Source of the DNA: an uncultured Paraprevotella sp.
Lineage (GTDB): Bacteria > Bacteroidota > Bacteroidia > Bacteroidales > Bacteroidaceae
Assembly: GCA_944321365.1 (NCBI GenBank)
Contig: CALULA010000006.1
Location: 1 to 64,000 of the forward strand
DNA length: 64,000 nt
Direction of reading: 5' to 3'
The notes below the pieces were generated by a model. That model saw only the letters and a list, made by a program, of their open reading frames with translations, searched no databases and was not told where the DNA came from. Positions 17,260 through 25,851 of this stretch are shown here, piece by piece. The translations under genes were made by a program, and so were the position numbers. Numbering within the stretch: the stretch's first letter is position 1; each line of letters opens with the position of its first letter.

Positions 17260-17814
17260 TTATTCTTGGGTGAGGGGTGTCTGTCCGTGTCTGCCATAGA
17301 CGTGTCTGTGTATTTCGCGGACTGTTCTTTCAAAATCCTGCTCTTCGTCCATGTCGCCGTAAGCCATGAGCAGCAGTGGGATGGATGGTAGCCCTGGGGC
17401 ATACGAAGGCTGCATGTAGGTCTGTTTGTCCCACAGGCTAAAGCCGCAGCGGCGGTAGAATCCGATGCGCCGGGAAGCTATTTCGTTGGTCGGCGGCTCC
17501 ACCTCCAATATGATGGGTTGAGCGGCATTGGCGCACAAGGTTTCCATGATGCGTTTGCCCAATCCGCCGCCACGCAGGGAGGGGCAGGTGGCCAGATGTT
17601 CGAAATAGAGAAATCCGTCCAGCTGCCAGTAGTTGATGAGACCGGCAAACTGTCCGTTTTCCACTACGGCGTTGGAATGGAACAGCGGGTTGTGGTCGGT
17701 GTAGGCACGTTGTTGTTCTATGGGCCGGCGTTCTTCAGGAGGGAAGGCGTCGGTCATGAGCTGTTCGGCGTATGCGTAGTACGGATGAGTCGTTTTTACG
17801 GGAATTAGTTCCAT
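17260..17814 (-). CDS. GNAT family N-acetyltransferase
   Basis: A 184-residue cytosolic acetyltransferase-like protein. The acetyl-CoA binding motif is LATCPSLRGGGLGKRIMETL (residues about 75-94), followed by the IILEVEPP strand and IASRRIGFYRRCGF typical of GNAT motif B. The C-terminal 50 residues are extra to the core. The acceptor substrate is unknown. It is divergently transcribed from rmuC across a 111-base region with -7 boxes on both strands, and is followed closely by the AGCS symporter gene. Confidence 0.85.
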   Translation of the reverse strand: MELIPVKTTHPYYAYAEQLMTDAFPPEERRPIEQQRAYTDHNPLFHSNAVVENGQFAGLINYWQLDGFLYFEHLATCPSLRGGGLGKRIMETLCANAAQPIILEVEPPTNEIASRRIGFYRRCGFSLWDKQTYMQPSYAPGLPSIPLLLMAYGDMDEEQDFERTVREIHRHVYGRHGQTPLTQE

Positions 17815-17846
17815 GTCTTTCTGCTTTTATAAGAGTAAAAGTCCGA

Positions 17847-17854
17847 CAAAAATA
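17847..17854 (-). promoter_or_regulatory. Putative -7 box for the GNAT-AGCS pair
   Basis: The minus strand reads TATTTTTG here, matching TAnnTTTG, about 32 bases before the GNAT start. No good -33 partner was found. Confidence 0.4.
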
Positions 17855-17863
17855 CAAAGTTCA

Positions 17864-17895
17864 TTTGTAAAATCCAGCAGAAAGGCGTACTTTTG
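17864..17895 (+). promoter_or_regulatory. Promoter of rmuC
   Basis: TTTG (17864-17867), a 20-base spacer and TACTTTTG (17888-17895) match the Bacteroidetes primary-sigma consensus in sequence and spacing. It also argues for the ATG at 17926 rather than an in-frame TTG at 17893, which lies inside the -7 box. Confidence 0.7.
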
Positions 17896-17925
17896 TTACA
17901 TTTCAGAATCAAAAAACATCGGAAA

Positions 17926-19338
17926 ATGAATTTTTTATGGCTGTTAGGCGGTTGCCTTTGTGGAGCAGGCGTCGTCTTTTTGTGGATGAAGGCACGTATG
18001 TCGTCTTTGCAGACTTTGTTGCGTGTGCGTGAAGATGAGTTGCAAAAACAGCGTTCAGAGCATGCAGGACAGCAGGAGCAGCAGTCGCGTGATTTTGAGG
18101 AGCTTCTCAGGCAGAGAGAGGAACAGGTGGCTGCCATGCGCGAAAAGTGGGAAGACATGAATCGGGAAAACAAACAGCTGACGGCTGCCAAGCTGGCGTT
18201 GGAGAAGGAACTGCAGTTGCTGCATGAGCAGATGAGCCGCGAGACAGAGGAGCGCGACCGCCATTTCAGGGAACAGTTGCGGCTGGTGCAGGAGCAGTTG
18301 CAGAACGCGACACGTGAGATGCTGGGCAGGCGTACGGAGGAATTGTCGCAGCAGAACACCGTTCAGATGACGGCTATTATAGAGCCTCTGAAAGACACGA
18401 TTCGCGAAATGCGTCTGGCCATGGACAACAGCCGTGACACCCATAATAAGAACACTGCTTCGCTGGAGAAAGCCATAGAGGAGGTGATGAGGCGTACTCG
18501 TGAGATCGGGGCGGAAGCGGATAAGCTGGCAACGGCTCTGCGCAATGAGAATAAGGTGCAAGGCAACTGGGGCGAACTGATTCTGGACGAACTGCTGGCC
18601 AGTCAGGGGCTGAAGGAAGGCATTCATTATGAAAAGCAAATGACGCTGCGCGACCGGACGGGGAAAGCCATTGTGAACGAGGAGTCGGGGAAGAGGATGA
18701 TTCCCGATACGGTGTTGCATTATCCTGACGGCAAGGATGCCGTGATAGATTCAAAGGTTTCGCTGGCTGCTTTTGTGGATTATCAGAACGCTGAGACAGA
18801 ACAGGAAAAGGAGCAGGCCCTGCAGAGGCATGTGAAAAGCGTGCGTCAGCATGTCCAGGAGCTGGCGCGGAAAGATTACAGTGCTTACATCAAGCCGCCG
18901 CGTCAGACGCTGAACTACGTGATGATGTTTGTACCCAACGAGGGAGCATTGCAGTTGGCTTTGGCCGAAGATCCGGCTTTGTGGCGGGATGCTTTTGCCA
19001 AAGGGGTGTTCATTACGGGGGAACAGAATCTCACGGCTGCACTTCGTATCATACAGATTGCCTGGACTCAGATGCAACAGGCGCAGAATCAGGAAGCCAT
19101 CTATGATACGGCCCGTATGCTGCTGGACCGTATAGCGGATTTTATCGGCCATTTTGAGGAGGTGGGCAAGAAGCTGCAGGATGCCTCGTCAAGCTATACA
19201 AAGGCCGCCGACAAGCTTCGTGACGGACGGATGAGTGTGGTGGGAGCGGCTAACAAACTGATAAAGCTGGGCGCAAAGTCCAGTGCCAAGAAAGTCATTC
19301 CCGAAGAGAATGAACCGTTGCATGCCGTGGAATCCTGA
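17926..19338 (+). CDS. rmuC: DNA recombination protein RmuC
   Basis: A 470-residue protein with an N-terminal hydrophobic segment (residues about 2-22), a long coiled coil (about 30-190) and the C-terminal RmuC domain. The domain is recognised by NKVQGNWGELILDELLASQGL, MIPDTVLHYPDGKDAVIDSKVSLAAF, YIKPPRQTLNYVMMFVPNEGAL and ILTAALRIIQ-type sequence near 370. RmuC limits inversions and other rearrangements at short repeats in E. coli and its domain resembles restriction-type endonucleases. It is probably membrane-tethered. The start was set at ATG 17926 because the promoter -7 box covers the alternative TTG. Confidence 0.92.
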   Translation: MNFLWLLGGCLCGAGVVFLWMKARMSSLQTLLRVREDELQKQRSEHAGQQEQQSRDFEELLRQREEQVAAMREKWEDMNRENKQLTAAKLALEKELQLLHEQMSRETEERDRHFREQLRLVQEQLQNATREMLGRRTEELSQQNTVQMTAIIEPLKDTIREMRLAMDNSRDTHNKNTASLEKAIEEVMRRTREIGAEADKLATALRNENKVQGNWGELILDELLASQGLKEGIHYEKQMTLRDRTGKAIVNEESGKRMIPDTVLHYPDGKDAVIDSKVSLAAFVDYQNAETEQEKEQALQRHVKSVRQHVQELARKDYSAYIKPPRQTLNYVMMFVPNEGALQLALAEDPALWRDAFAKGVFITGEQNLTAALRIIQIAWTQMQQAQNQEAIYDTARMLLDRIADFIGHFEEVGKKLQDASSSYTKAADKLRDGRMSVVGAANKLIKLGAKSSAKKVIPEENEPLHAVES

Positions 19339-19348
19339 CCGCAGTAAA

Positions 19349-19382
19349 CGAAAAAAGAGATTTTCCTGCGGGAAAATCTCTT
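19349..19382 (-). terminator. Intrinsic terminator for tRNA-His
   Basis: A 12-bp perfect stem (AAGAGATTTTCC / GGAAAATCTCTT) with a 4-base loop is followed on the minus strand by TTTTTTCG. It lies just beyond the tRNA 3' end and close to the convergent rmuC stop. Confidence 0.85.
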
Positions 19383-19387
19383 CTCCG

Positions 19388-19462
19388 GGTGACTGGTGGG
19401 GCTCGAACCCACGACATTCAGAACCACAATCTGACGCTCTAACCAACTGAACTACAGTCACC
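19388..19462 (-). tRNA. tRNA-His (anticodon GTG)
   Basis: The minus strand folds as a full cloverleaf of 75 bases. The acceptor stem is GGTGACTG / CAGTCACC, counting the genome-encoded extra G at -1 paired with C73, a hallmark of tRNA-His. The D-arm starts TAGTTCAGTTGG, the anticodon arm is TCAGA-TTGTGGT-TCTGA with anticodon GTG, and the T-arm is GTGGG-TTCGAGC-CCCAC. The 3' CCA is not encoded (CGG follows). Confidence 0.96.
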
Positions 19463-19613
19463 ATGTCATTACTCTTAGGAAAGAACTTTCTTTTCTTTCC
19501 TCGAAAGCGTTGCAAAGGTACGCTTTTTTTTTGAAGCGACAAACTTTTAAACGCATTTTTATTGTGAGCATGTGAAAAAAGGAGTTCTCGGCAGCTGCCG
19601 TTTGATGAGGAGA

Positions 19614-19656
19614 GCAAAAAAATAAGGTATGCGGCAAAATGCCTGCATACCTTATT
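19614..19656 (-). terminator. Intrinsic terminator after folD
   Basis: A 12-bp stem (AATAAGGTATGC / GCATACCTTATT) with a 12-base loop lies 25 bases beyond the folD stop and is followed by a T-run on the minus strand (AAAAAAA on plus, 19614-19620). Confidence 0.85.
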
Positions 19657-19680
19657 ATATATTATAGAGCTGTTTCTGCT

Positions 19681-20559
19681 TTATTGATAAAACTCTTTCT
19701 TTCCGGCCGAGAGAGTGTTCTTCATCAGCATGCAGATGGTCATCGGTCCTACACCGCCGGGAACGGGGGTGATATAGGCGCATTTGGGGGCCACTTCGCT
19801 GAATTTCACGTCACCGTTGAGGCGGAAACCGCTTTTCTTCGTGGCATCCGGTACGCGGGTCGTGCCCACGTCTATCACCGTTGCGCCGTCTTTCACCATG
19901 TCGGCCGTCACGAAGTCCGGCTGGCCGATGGCGGCGATGATGATGTCGGCCTCGCGGCATTCCTTTTTCAGGTCGCGGCTTCGGCTGTGACAAACGGTGA
20001 CGGTTGCATCGCCGTATTGCTTTTGCATCATGAGCTGGGCCATGGGCTTGCCGACGATGTTGCTCCGTCCCAGAATGACGCATTTCCGTCCGCTTGTTTC
20101 AATATGATAACGGCGGAGCAGTTCAAGGATACCCTTCGGAGTGGCCGAGATGTAGCAGGGCAGACCGATGGCCATCCGGCCTACGTTGATGGGGTGGAAG
20201 CCGTCCACATCCTTGCGGTAATCTATAGCTTCGATGACTTTCTGTTCTGAAATGTGGCGGGGGAGGGGCAGTTGTACGATGAATCCGTCTACATCCTCGT
20301 CACGGTTCAGCTTCTCCACCTCGTTCAGTAGCTCTTCCTCGCTGATGGTGTCCTCGAAGCGGAGCAGGGTTGATTTGAAACCGCAGGCTTCGCAGGCCAG
20401 TACTTTGTTGCGCACGTAGGTCTCGCTTCCGCCGTCGTGTCCCACAAGTATGGCGGCCAGATGCGGGCGTTTGCCGCCCGCCTCTACGATTTGTTTCACT
20501 TCTTCGGCTATTTCCGCCTTGATTTGTGCGGCGGTAGCTTTTCCGTCAATCAGTTGCAT
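19681..20559 (-). CDS. folD: Bifunctional methylenetetrahydrofolate dehydrogenase/cyclohydrolase FolD
   Basis: FolD interconverts 5,10-methylene-, methenyl- and 10-formyl-tetrahydrofolate with NADP. The protein has 292 residues from the ATG at 20557-20559, which follows an AAAGGAG ribosome-binding site. Signatures include [14 protein letters not shown] with the catalytic Lys of the Y-x3-K motif, [24 protein letters not shown] and [18 protein letters not shown] for the dinucleotide site, and [12 protein letters not shown] near the end. Sixteen extra upstream codons were excluded because the chosen ATG has the ribosome-binding site and matches the family start. It precedes a TlpA-like gene's end by 22 bases on the same strand (the TlpA-like gene is upstream). 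Confidence 0.95.
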   Translation of the reverse strand: MQLIDGKATAAQIKAEIAEEVKQIVEAGGKRPHLAAILVGHDGGSETYVRNKVLACEACGFKSTLLRFEDTISEEELLNEVEKLNRDEDVDGFIVQLPLPRHISEQKVIEAIDYRKDVDGFHPINVGRMAIGLPCYISATPKGILELLRRYHIETSGRKCVILGRSNIVGKPMAQLMMQKQYGDATVTVCHSRSRDLKKECREADIIIAAIGQPDFVTADMVKDGATVIDVGTTRVPDATKKSGFRLNGDVKFSEVAPKCAYITPVPGGVGPMTICMLMKNTLSAGKKEFYQ

Positions 20560-20581
20560 GATGTCAGTCTCCTTTCTTTGT

Positions 20582-21682
20582 TTATTTGGATGGAATATGT
20601 TTTGCAATCTCTTGCCCGATGGTCTCTCCCCGCAGACTGCGGGCCAGTATGGTGCCGTCCGGTCCGATGAGCAGGATGTGCGGGATGCCCGTTATGCCAT
20701 ACTGCTCCAGGGGGAGCGACCCCGCGTCCAGTATCTGCGGCCAACCGTAGCCCTCCTCGGCCATGGCCTTTACCGTCTCTTCCTTTTTGTCCCTGACGGC
20801 CACGCCTACGATGGTCAGGCTGTCCGAGTCCTTGTGTTTCTCCCACAGTGGTTTCAGGTATTCCCGGCCCTCTTGGCGGCACGGGGCGCACCAGCTGGCC
20901 CAGAAGTCCACCAGAACGTACCGGCCTTTCCCGGCATGGTCGGAGAGCCGTGCGGTTTTCCCGTCCGCCGTGACGCCTTCGATGTCGGTGAACGGCTGGC
21001 CGGGTGCGGTCCTTTGCCACGGCAGGATGACCTCGTTTTCCAACTCCCGGCTGAACGCAAGGGACTTCAGATAAGGGCTGAGTCGGGAGAATACGGTCGC
21101 CAACGCTTCCAGTTGGGACATGTAATAGAAGGCAAAGTAAGCCTCCCGCAGGGCATATTCGCCGATGCCGTTGTCGCTTTCGGCAGTTATCCACTTCAGG
21201 TAGAAAGGCAGATTCCGCGTATAGAAAGCCTGGGTGTAGCGTGCGCCCGTCACGTCGGGATGCCGTTTTCGGAAATCCTGCCTCCATTGGTCGGTGGCCT
21301 TGAGGAGGGAGTCCTCTTCATGGCAGAAGGCCAGGAAGCGTCGTGTCAACGTTCCTCCTGCGGCGGGCAGGTGGGTGGCGAAGTCGACGGTGACGGAATC
21401 CTTCAGTACGAAGTTGGCGTATTCGCGGCTGCCGTCCAGGTCGACGCGTGCCACATAAGGATGTTCCGCTGTTCCCTCAAAACGGAACTGCCGGTTGTGC
21501 ACGACCGCCGTGTCGATGACTTGGTGGGTGTCGTAGATCTTCAGATACACTTTCCGCCCCTCCGCCTCCGGGTCACCGATGCGTCCGGAGACGCTGTAGG
21601 CGGTTTGCGCTTGCGCCGCACTCCCTGTGCCGAGAAGCAGCAGGAAGAGTGCGGCGCAATGTCTGTGTGGGTGTTTGTCCAT
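20582..21682 (-). CDS. TlpA-like thioredoxin-fold protein with DUF4369-type N-terminal domain
   Basis: A 366-residue exported protein with a signal peptide ending in AQAQ. Residues about 28-125 form a beta-sandwich of the DUF4369 type ([21 protein letters not shown]). A helical linker follows. Residues about 230-366 form a thioredoxin fold with the redox motif WCAPC (in [13 protein letters not shown]) and the cis-Pro segment [15 protein letters not shown]. Such proteins act in periplasmic disulfide reduction in Bacteroidetes; the client is unknown. It lies between ffh (36 bases downstream of ffh's stop) and folD on the same strand. Confidence 0.85.
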   Translation of the reverse strand: MDKHPHRHCAALFLLLLGTGSAAQAQTAYSVSGRIGDPEAEGRKVYLKIYDTHQVIDTAVVHNRQFRFEGTAEHPYVARVDLDGSREYANFVLKDSVTVDFATHLPAAGGTLTRRFLAFCHEEDSLLKATDQWRQDFRKRHPDVTGARYTQAFYTRNLPFYLKWITAESDNGIGEYALREAYFAFYYMSQLEALATVFSRLSPYLKSLAFSRELENEVILPWQRTAPGQPFTDIEGVTADGKTARLSDHAGKGRYVLVDFWASWCAPCRQEGREYLKPLWEKHKDSDSLTIVGVAVRDKKEETVKAMAEEGYGWPQILDAGSLPLEQYGITGIPHILLIGPDGTILARSLRGETIGQEIAKHIPSK

Positions 21683-21718
21683 GTCAAGGCTTTCCTTTCA
21701 TTTGTGAGGGCCGTGCGG

Positions 21719-23083
21719 CTATTTCAGTTTCGGCATCCCCGGCATTCCCGGCATACCGGGCATCTTGGGCATGCCCGCCATCATCTTGCCCATCTTGCTG
21801 CCCGTCACCATCTTCATCATCTTTCGTGTCTGGTCGAACTGCTTGATGAGCCGGTTCACCTCCTGGATGTTCGTGCCCGACCCTTTGGCGATGCGCTGCC
21901 GGCGGCTGGTGTTCAGAATCTCCGGGTGGGTACGTTCGCGCGGGGTCATGCTCTGTATGATGGCCTCGATGCTCTTGAAGGCGTTGTCGTCAATGTCGAT
22001 GTCCTTGATGGCTTTGCCCACGCCCGGAATCATGCTGGCCAGGTCTTTCAGGTTACCCATCTTCTTGATTTGCTGTATCTGACTCATGAAGTCGTTGAAG
22101 TCGAACTGGTTCTTGGCTATTTTTTTCTGCAGTCGGCGGGTTTCCTCCTCGTCATATTGTTCCTGTGCTTTCTCTACGAGCGAAACGATGTCGCCCATGC
22201 CGAGGATGCGGTCGGCCATACGCGAGGGGTGGAACTGGTCGATGGCCTCCATCTTCTCGCCCGTGCCGATGAACTTGATGGGCTTGTTCACCACCGTGCG
22301 GATAGACAGGGCTGCACCGCCGCGCGTGTCGCCGTCCAGCTTGGTGAGCACCACGCCGTCGAAGTCCAGCCTGTCGTTGAACTCCTTGGCGGTGTTCACG
22401 GCGTCCTGTCCCGTCATGGCGTCCACCACGAACAGCGTCTCGTCCGGCTGTATGGCGTTCTTGATGGCGGCGATTTCCTGCATCATCTGTTCGTCTACGG
22501 CCAGACGTCCGGCGGTGTCCACGATGACCGTGTCGTAGCCTTTGGCCTTGGCTTCACGGATGGCGTTCTGCGCAATCTGCACGGCGTCCTTGTTGTCCGG
22601 TTCGCTGTACACGGGGATGCCGATTTGTTCGCCCAGCACTTTCAGCTGTTCTATGGCGGCGGGACGGTAGATGTCGCAGGCGGCCAGCAGCGGATTCTTT
22701 TTCTTCTTGCTTTTCAGTAGCAGGGCGAGCTTGCCGGAGAGCGTGGTCTTGCCCGCACCGTTGAGACCGGCCATGAGGATGACGGCAGGATGTCCCTGCA
22801 GATGCAGTTCGGCGGCCTCGCCTCCCATGAGGGCGGCCAGTTCGTCGTGCACGATCTTCACCATCAGCTGGCTGGGCTTCACGGCGGTGAGCACGTTCTG
22901 TCCCAGGGCTTTCTGCTTCACCGTGTCGGTGAACGTCTTGGCCACCTTGTAGTTCACGTCCGCGTCGAGCAGCGCGCGGCGCACGTCCTTCAGCGTTTCG
23001 GCCACATTGATTTCGGTGATTTTCCCTTCACCTTTCAGGATTTTGAAAGACCGTTCTAGCCTTTCGCTAAGATTGTCGAACAT
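21719..23083 (-). CDS. ffh: Signal recognition particle protein Ffh
   Basis: Ffh is the GTPase that binds signal sequences of nascent membrane proteins with the 4.5S RNA and docks to FtsY. The protein has 454 residues: an N-terminal helical bundle, the G domain (GLNGAGKTTLSGKLA near 105, DTAGRLAVD near 190, TKLDGDTRGGAAL near 245) and the methionine-rich M domain (RTHPEILNTSRRQRIAKGSGT, then VTGSKMGKMMAGMPKMPG). The G1 loop reads GLNGAGKTT, where GLQGSGKTT is common. The SRP RNA gene was not seen in this window. Confidence 0.96.
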   Translation of the reverse strand: MFDNLSERLERSFKILKGEGKITEINVAETLKDVRRALLDADVNYKVAKTFTDTVKQKALGQNVLTAVKPSQLMVKIVHDELAALMGGEAAELHLQGHPAVILMAGLNGAGKTTLSGKLALLLKSKKKKNPLLAACDIYRPAAIEQLKVLGEQIGIPVYSEPDNKDAVQIAQNAIREAKAKGYDTVIVDTAGRLAVDEQMMQEIAAIKNAIQPDETLFVVDAMTGQDAVNTAKEFNDRLDFDGVVLTKLDGDTRGGAALSIRTVVNKPIKFIGTGEKMEAIDQFHPSRMADRILGMGDIVSLVEKAQEQYDEEETRRLQKKIAKNQFDFNDFMSQIQQIKKMGNLKDLASMIPGVGKAIKDIDIDDNAFKSIEAIIQSMTPRERTHPEILNTSRRQRIAKGSGTNIQEVNRLIKQFDQTRKMMKMVTGSKMGKMMAGMPKMPGMPGMPGMPKLK

Positions 23084-23639
23084 ATATTGCGTTTTTTGAT
23101 GATTCCTGTTATGGCAGACAAAGATACGAATTTTCTTCCGTTGGTCGGGGCTGTTCGAACGAAAAGTTACACTGGGTTGCGGAAGTGCCGTGGGGCGGGC
23201 CGCAGTGCGGGGGATTTGTCAGGTGCCCGTGTCTGCTTTTCGGGGCGGTTTGTGTGACGTCCGGGCGACGGGAGAACCGATGTTTGTGTGGCGGATTTTC
23301 CTTTGTTTGGCAAAACCGCTGAAAGCCTTGCGCATGCCGCTGGTCATTCTTGCGCAAGACTCCGTCTGTTCTTGTGCAAAGTTTCCTGCGTTCTTGCGCA
23401 AGGAAAGCGGCGGCGGACGGGAAGGCGGGAAAGGCTTTGCGTTTTTGTGTCAGAATGACACCTGCGCTGTATTTCCCGTTCCGTGTCATGTTGTTGTAAC
23501 TCCATCTGCTTTTTTCTTGGTTTCAGCGTAAAAAAATCTTGATTTTCGTGTCCGTTTCTGCACCGTTTTGACTATATTTGCTACAGTAACTTTGAGCAAT
23601 GAGACTAAACGATAGTATTAACAATCAAAACAAACGTCT
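23084..23639. other. Intergenic region between ffh and the choice-of-anchor protein gene
   Basis: This 556-base divergent region holds no convincing gene; the short open frames here lack family features. It contains repeat array B (23328-23401), a long AT-rich stretch near the right end, and two -7-like boxes before the right-hand gene: TATATTTG (23573-23580) and TAACTTTG (23587-23594), neither with a well-spaced -33. Confidence 0.65.
23328..23401. repeat. 22-bp-period TTGCGCAA array B
   Basis: Copies start at 23328 (TTGCGCAT), 23350 (exact), 23372 (TTGTGCAA) and 23394 (exact), spaced exactly 22 bases. A weaker in-phase match, TTTGGCAA, lies at 23306. Three of the copies are preceded by TTC. 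The spacer sequences are unrelated to one another. The array lies about 245 bases from ffh and 240 bases from the rightward gene, in a divergent region. Confidence 0.9.
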
Positions 23640-25511
23640 ATGAGAATGTTAACTAAATTTAAATCGGGGAGAGTGATTTTTGCTTTGCTGCTCCTCGTGC
23701 TGTGCTCAGGGAAGAGCTGGGGGCAGGAGATTGTGTATGAAACCGGATTTGAAGCGGGCGAGGAATTTGCTACTTCGACTGTCTACAACAATCCAACCAT
23801 TGTCTATCGTGGCCCTGAAGGTATGCAATGGGGAACAGTCTATGGAACTCCGTCAACGGCTAATCGGATAGAGGGCGAGCAATCCATGCAAATGCGTATC
23901 TATAAAAATCAGGGTGATGTAACCCCTTATACGGAAATGAATTTCGATTTGGAGAATGCATCTTCTCTTGAATTCCAAGCAACTTACACCGAGACGGAAA
24001 ACCAGCTGTTGGTGCAACATTCTACTGATGGTGGCGAAAGTTGGTCGACAGGAGAGACGTTTACGTTAGGTACATCTGCACAGACATTTACCTATAATAT
24101 AGGAGAGACTGTAAGTAAGGCCCGCTTCAGGTTTTCTGTTGTGGATATAACTGTGACAGAAATTTCACGAGTAACATTGGATAATGTGAAGGTATATGGT
24201 AAGGTTACTCAAGTGGCAACTCCTGTCTTTTCACCGGAGGATGATACGCGTTTCACGGTTCTGAAAAAAGTATCTTTGAGTTGTGAGACAGAAAATGCCC
24301 GTATATACTATACATTGGACGGCACGGAGCCTTCGGAGTCGTCAATGTTGTATACGGACCCTATCTGGATAACAGAAACTACAACCATCAAGGCGAAAGC
24401 TTTTAATGGTGTGTTGGAGGCCAGTGAGACTGCATCATTAGAGTTTGTGAAAGTAGAGCAGGAGAGCGGTGAGCATACAGCCACTCAGACTTCATTTACT
24501 GCTGTAAGCGCACCTTCCTTGAATGGTGATGGCAATGTGTCCTACACCTCGCAAAAAGGTGGTGGAACATCTGAACCGGCAATTAATAGCGGCGAGATTC
24601 GTTTGTATCAAAATAATGGTGGTACAGGGGGAGGAACAATCACTATTTCTGTGGAAAGCGGGTATAAGTTGAAGAGTGTGACGATAGGTTCTTCAATGCA
24701 AACTTCCATAGCCTATACTTTGGAGAGTGAAACCGAGAAGTCTGCTACGGAAAATCTGGCTGCTAATGGAACGTATACCGTTGAAGATTTTGATAAGGAA
24801 GTCTCTTCAATAACTTTCTATTGCATGGGAAGTGATAAGGAGTCACGTCTATATGTAAATCATTTGTCTGTTACTTATGAACCTGCTTCTGAGGTCGACG
24901 GCTACACCCGCACCGTAACCGCCAACACTTACGGCACTATCTGTTTGCCCTATGCGGTAGCTGCCGGGGACCTGGCCGGAGCAGAGTTCTTCAGCATTGC
25001 CGGAAAGGTGACGGGAACGGACGGTAAGGTGAATTATCTTGTGCTCGACGCCGTGACGGAACTGGAAGCCGGCAAGCCCTACATCTTCAGTGCAACCTCC
25101 GACATGCTGCTGGCCGCTTATAACGGTGAGGCTGTTGCTGAAGCCGCTTCGGACAACGGACTGAAGGGAACGTTCACCGGACAGGATGTGGCCGAGGGCA
25201 TGTACATGCTTACCAACAACGCCGTACAGCTCTGCGGAACAGGCTGCTCCATCGCCGCCAACCGCGCCTACATCAACATGGATGAGGTGGCAGAATATAC
25301 GGAATCCGTAGGCGTGAACCAGCGTATGCTCCCGCTGGATGGCGGCACGACAGGCATCGAGACTGTAGAGGCTGCTGAGGCCGACGCACTGGTGAACGTA
25401 TATACGCTGAGCGGTGTGGAAGTGCGCCATCAGGTGCGTGCGGCAGAAGCTACCGACGGCCTGCAGCGCGGCATCTATATCGTGAATGGAAAGAAAATGG
25501 TGGTTAAATAG
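23640..25511 (+). CDS. Secreted protein with chitobiase-C-like domain and C-terminal sorting-type tail
   Basis: A 623-residue exported protein (signal peptide ending near KSWGQ). Residues about 28-185 form a beta-sandwich of the kind seen as choice-of-anchor modules. Residues about 195-275 match the chitobiase/hexosaminidase C-terminal domain (IYYTLDGTEPSESSMLYTDPI, TTTIKAKAF). A further beta-domain spans about 280-415. Residues about 420-560 are a module common in Bacteroidales surface proteins (TANTYGTICLPYAV, ELEAGKPYIF), and the end is VYTLSGVEVR then LQRGIYIVNGKKMVVK. Base composition changes sharply near 24890: AT-rich before, GC-rich after, as in the neighbouring genes. It may be cell-surface attached; no enzyme domain was recognised. 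Confidence 0.75.
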   Translation: MRMLTKFKSGRVIFALLLLVLCSGKSWGQEIVYETGFEAGEEFATSTVYNNPTIVYRGPEGMQWGTVYGTPSTANRIEGEQSMQMRIYKNQGDVTPYTEMNFDLENASSLEFQATYTETENQLLVQHSTDGGESWSTGETFTLGTSAQTFTYNIGETVSKARFRFSVVDITVTEISRVTLDNVKVYGKVTQVATPVFSPEDDTRFTVLKKVSLSCETENARIYYTLDGTEPSESSMLYTDPIWITETTTIKAKAFNGVLEASETASLEFVKVEQESGEHTATQTSFTAVSAPSLNGDGNVSYTSQKGGGTSEPAINSGEIRLYQNNGGTGGGTITISVESGYKLKSVTIGSSMQTSIAYTLESETEKSATENLAANGTYTVEDFDKEVSSITFYCMGSDKESRLYVNHLSVTYEPASEVDGYTRTVTANTYGTICLPYAVAAGDLAGAEFFSIAGKVTGTDGKVNYLVLDAVTELEAGKPYIFSATSDMLLAAYNGEAVAEAASDNGLKGTFTGQDVAEGMYMLTNNAVQLCGTGCSIAANRAYINMDEVAEYTESVGVNQRMLPLDGGTTGIETVEAAEADALVNVYTLSGVEVRHQVRAAEATDGLQRGIYIVNGKKMVVK

Positions 25512-25533
25512 TCAATAGAAAAAAAGAAGAACA

Positions 25534-25701
25534 ATGGAAAAAAGAAGATATGAGGCACCGGCGTGTGTTGTGACAGAAGTGGAAGGACAGGCGTTTCTGC
25601 TGTCTGCATCGTTGGGCGTGAACAACGACCCCATGGATGATTTCATGGGTAATGTGAACGCTGAACAGGGCTTTACGGACATCTGGGGTAACGAGCTTTG
25701 A
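25534..25701 (+). CDS. Small 55-residue protein, unannotated class
   Basis: Translation from ATG 25534 gives 55 residues beginning MEKRRYEAPACVVTEVEGQ, then FLLSASLGVNNDPMDDFMGN and ending DIWGNEL. Bacteroidales genomes carry many short proteins of this look (M-x-K-x-Y-x-x-P-x-x-x-V near the start, then an LL-x-x-S segment), often next to surface-protein genes. It starts 22 bases after the upstream secreted protein gene and ends 32 bases before a strong terminator, so it is the last gene of that transcript. Function is unknown. It has no signal peptide. Confidence 0.65.
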   Translation: MEKRRYEAPACVVTEVEGQAFLLSASLGVNNDPMDDFMGNVNAEQGFTDIWGNEL

Positions 25702-25732
25702 GCCTGTTACGGTCAGTAAGTCTGTATGATAA

Positions 25733-25770
25733 TGCCGCTCCGGAATCTGTTCCGGGGCGGCACTTTTTTT
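25733..25770 (+). terminator. Intrinsic terminator after the small protein gene
   Basis: A 13-bp stem with one G-T pair (TGCCGCTCCGGAA / TTCCGGGGCGGCA) and the loop TCTG is followed by CTTTTTTTG. Confidence 0.92.
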
Positions 25771-25815
25771 GAAGGGAAATCCGGGCGGCGCGGCACATCT
25801 TTGCCGCGCTTTTCG

Positions 25816-25823
25816 TATATTTG
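25816..25823 (+). promoter_or_regulatory. Putative -7 box for the radical-SAM/TIGR03915 pair
   Basis: TATATTTG matches TAnnTTTG 28 bases before the radical-SAM start codon. No -33 TTTG is seen at the usual 19-21 bases. Confidence 0.45.
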
Positions 25824-25851
25824 CGGTAACGGAGACGGAGAGACGGAAAGA

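Noticed and set aside
17893..17925. Upstream TTG start for rmuC
   Set aside because: It lies inside the -7 box of a well-spaced promoter.
20450..22720. Plus-strand open frame of 756 codons across folD, the TlpA-like gene and ffh
   Set aside because: It is antisense to three well-supported genes and encodes low-complexity sequence without recognisable domains.
23430..23450. GG-N10-GC pattern near array B as a sigma-54 promoter
   Set aside because: Spacing is right, but the -24 sequence GCGGGA does not resemble TGGCAC.
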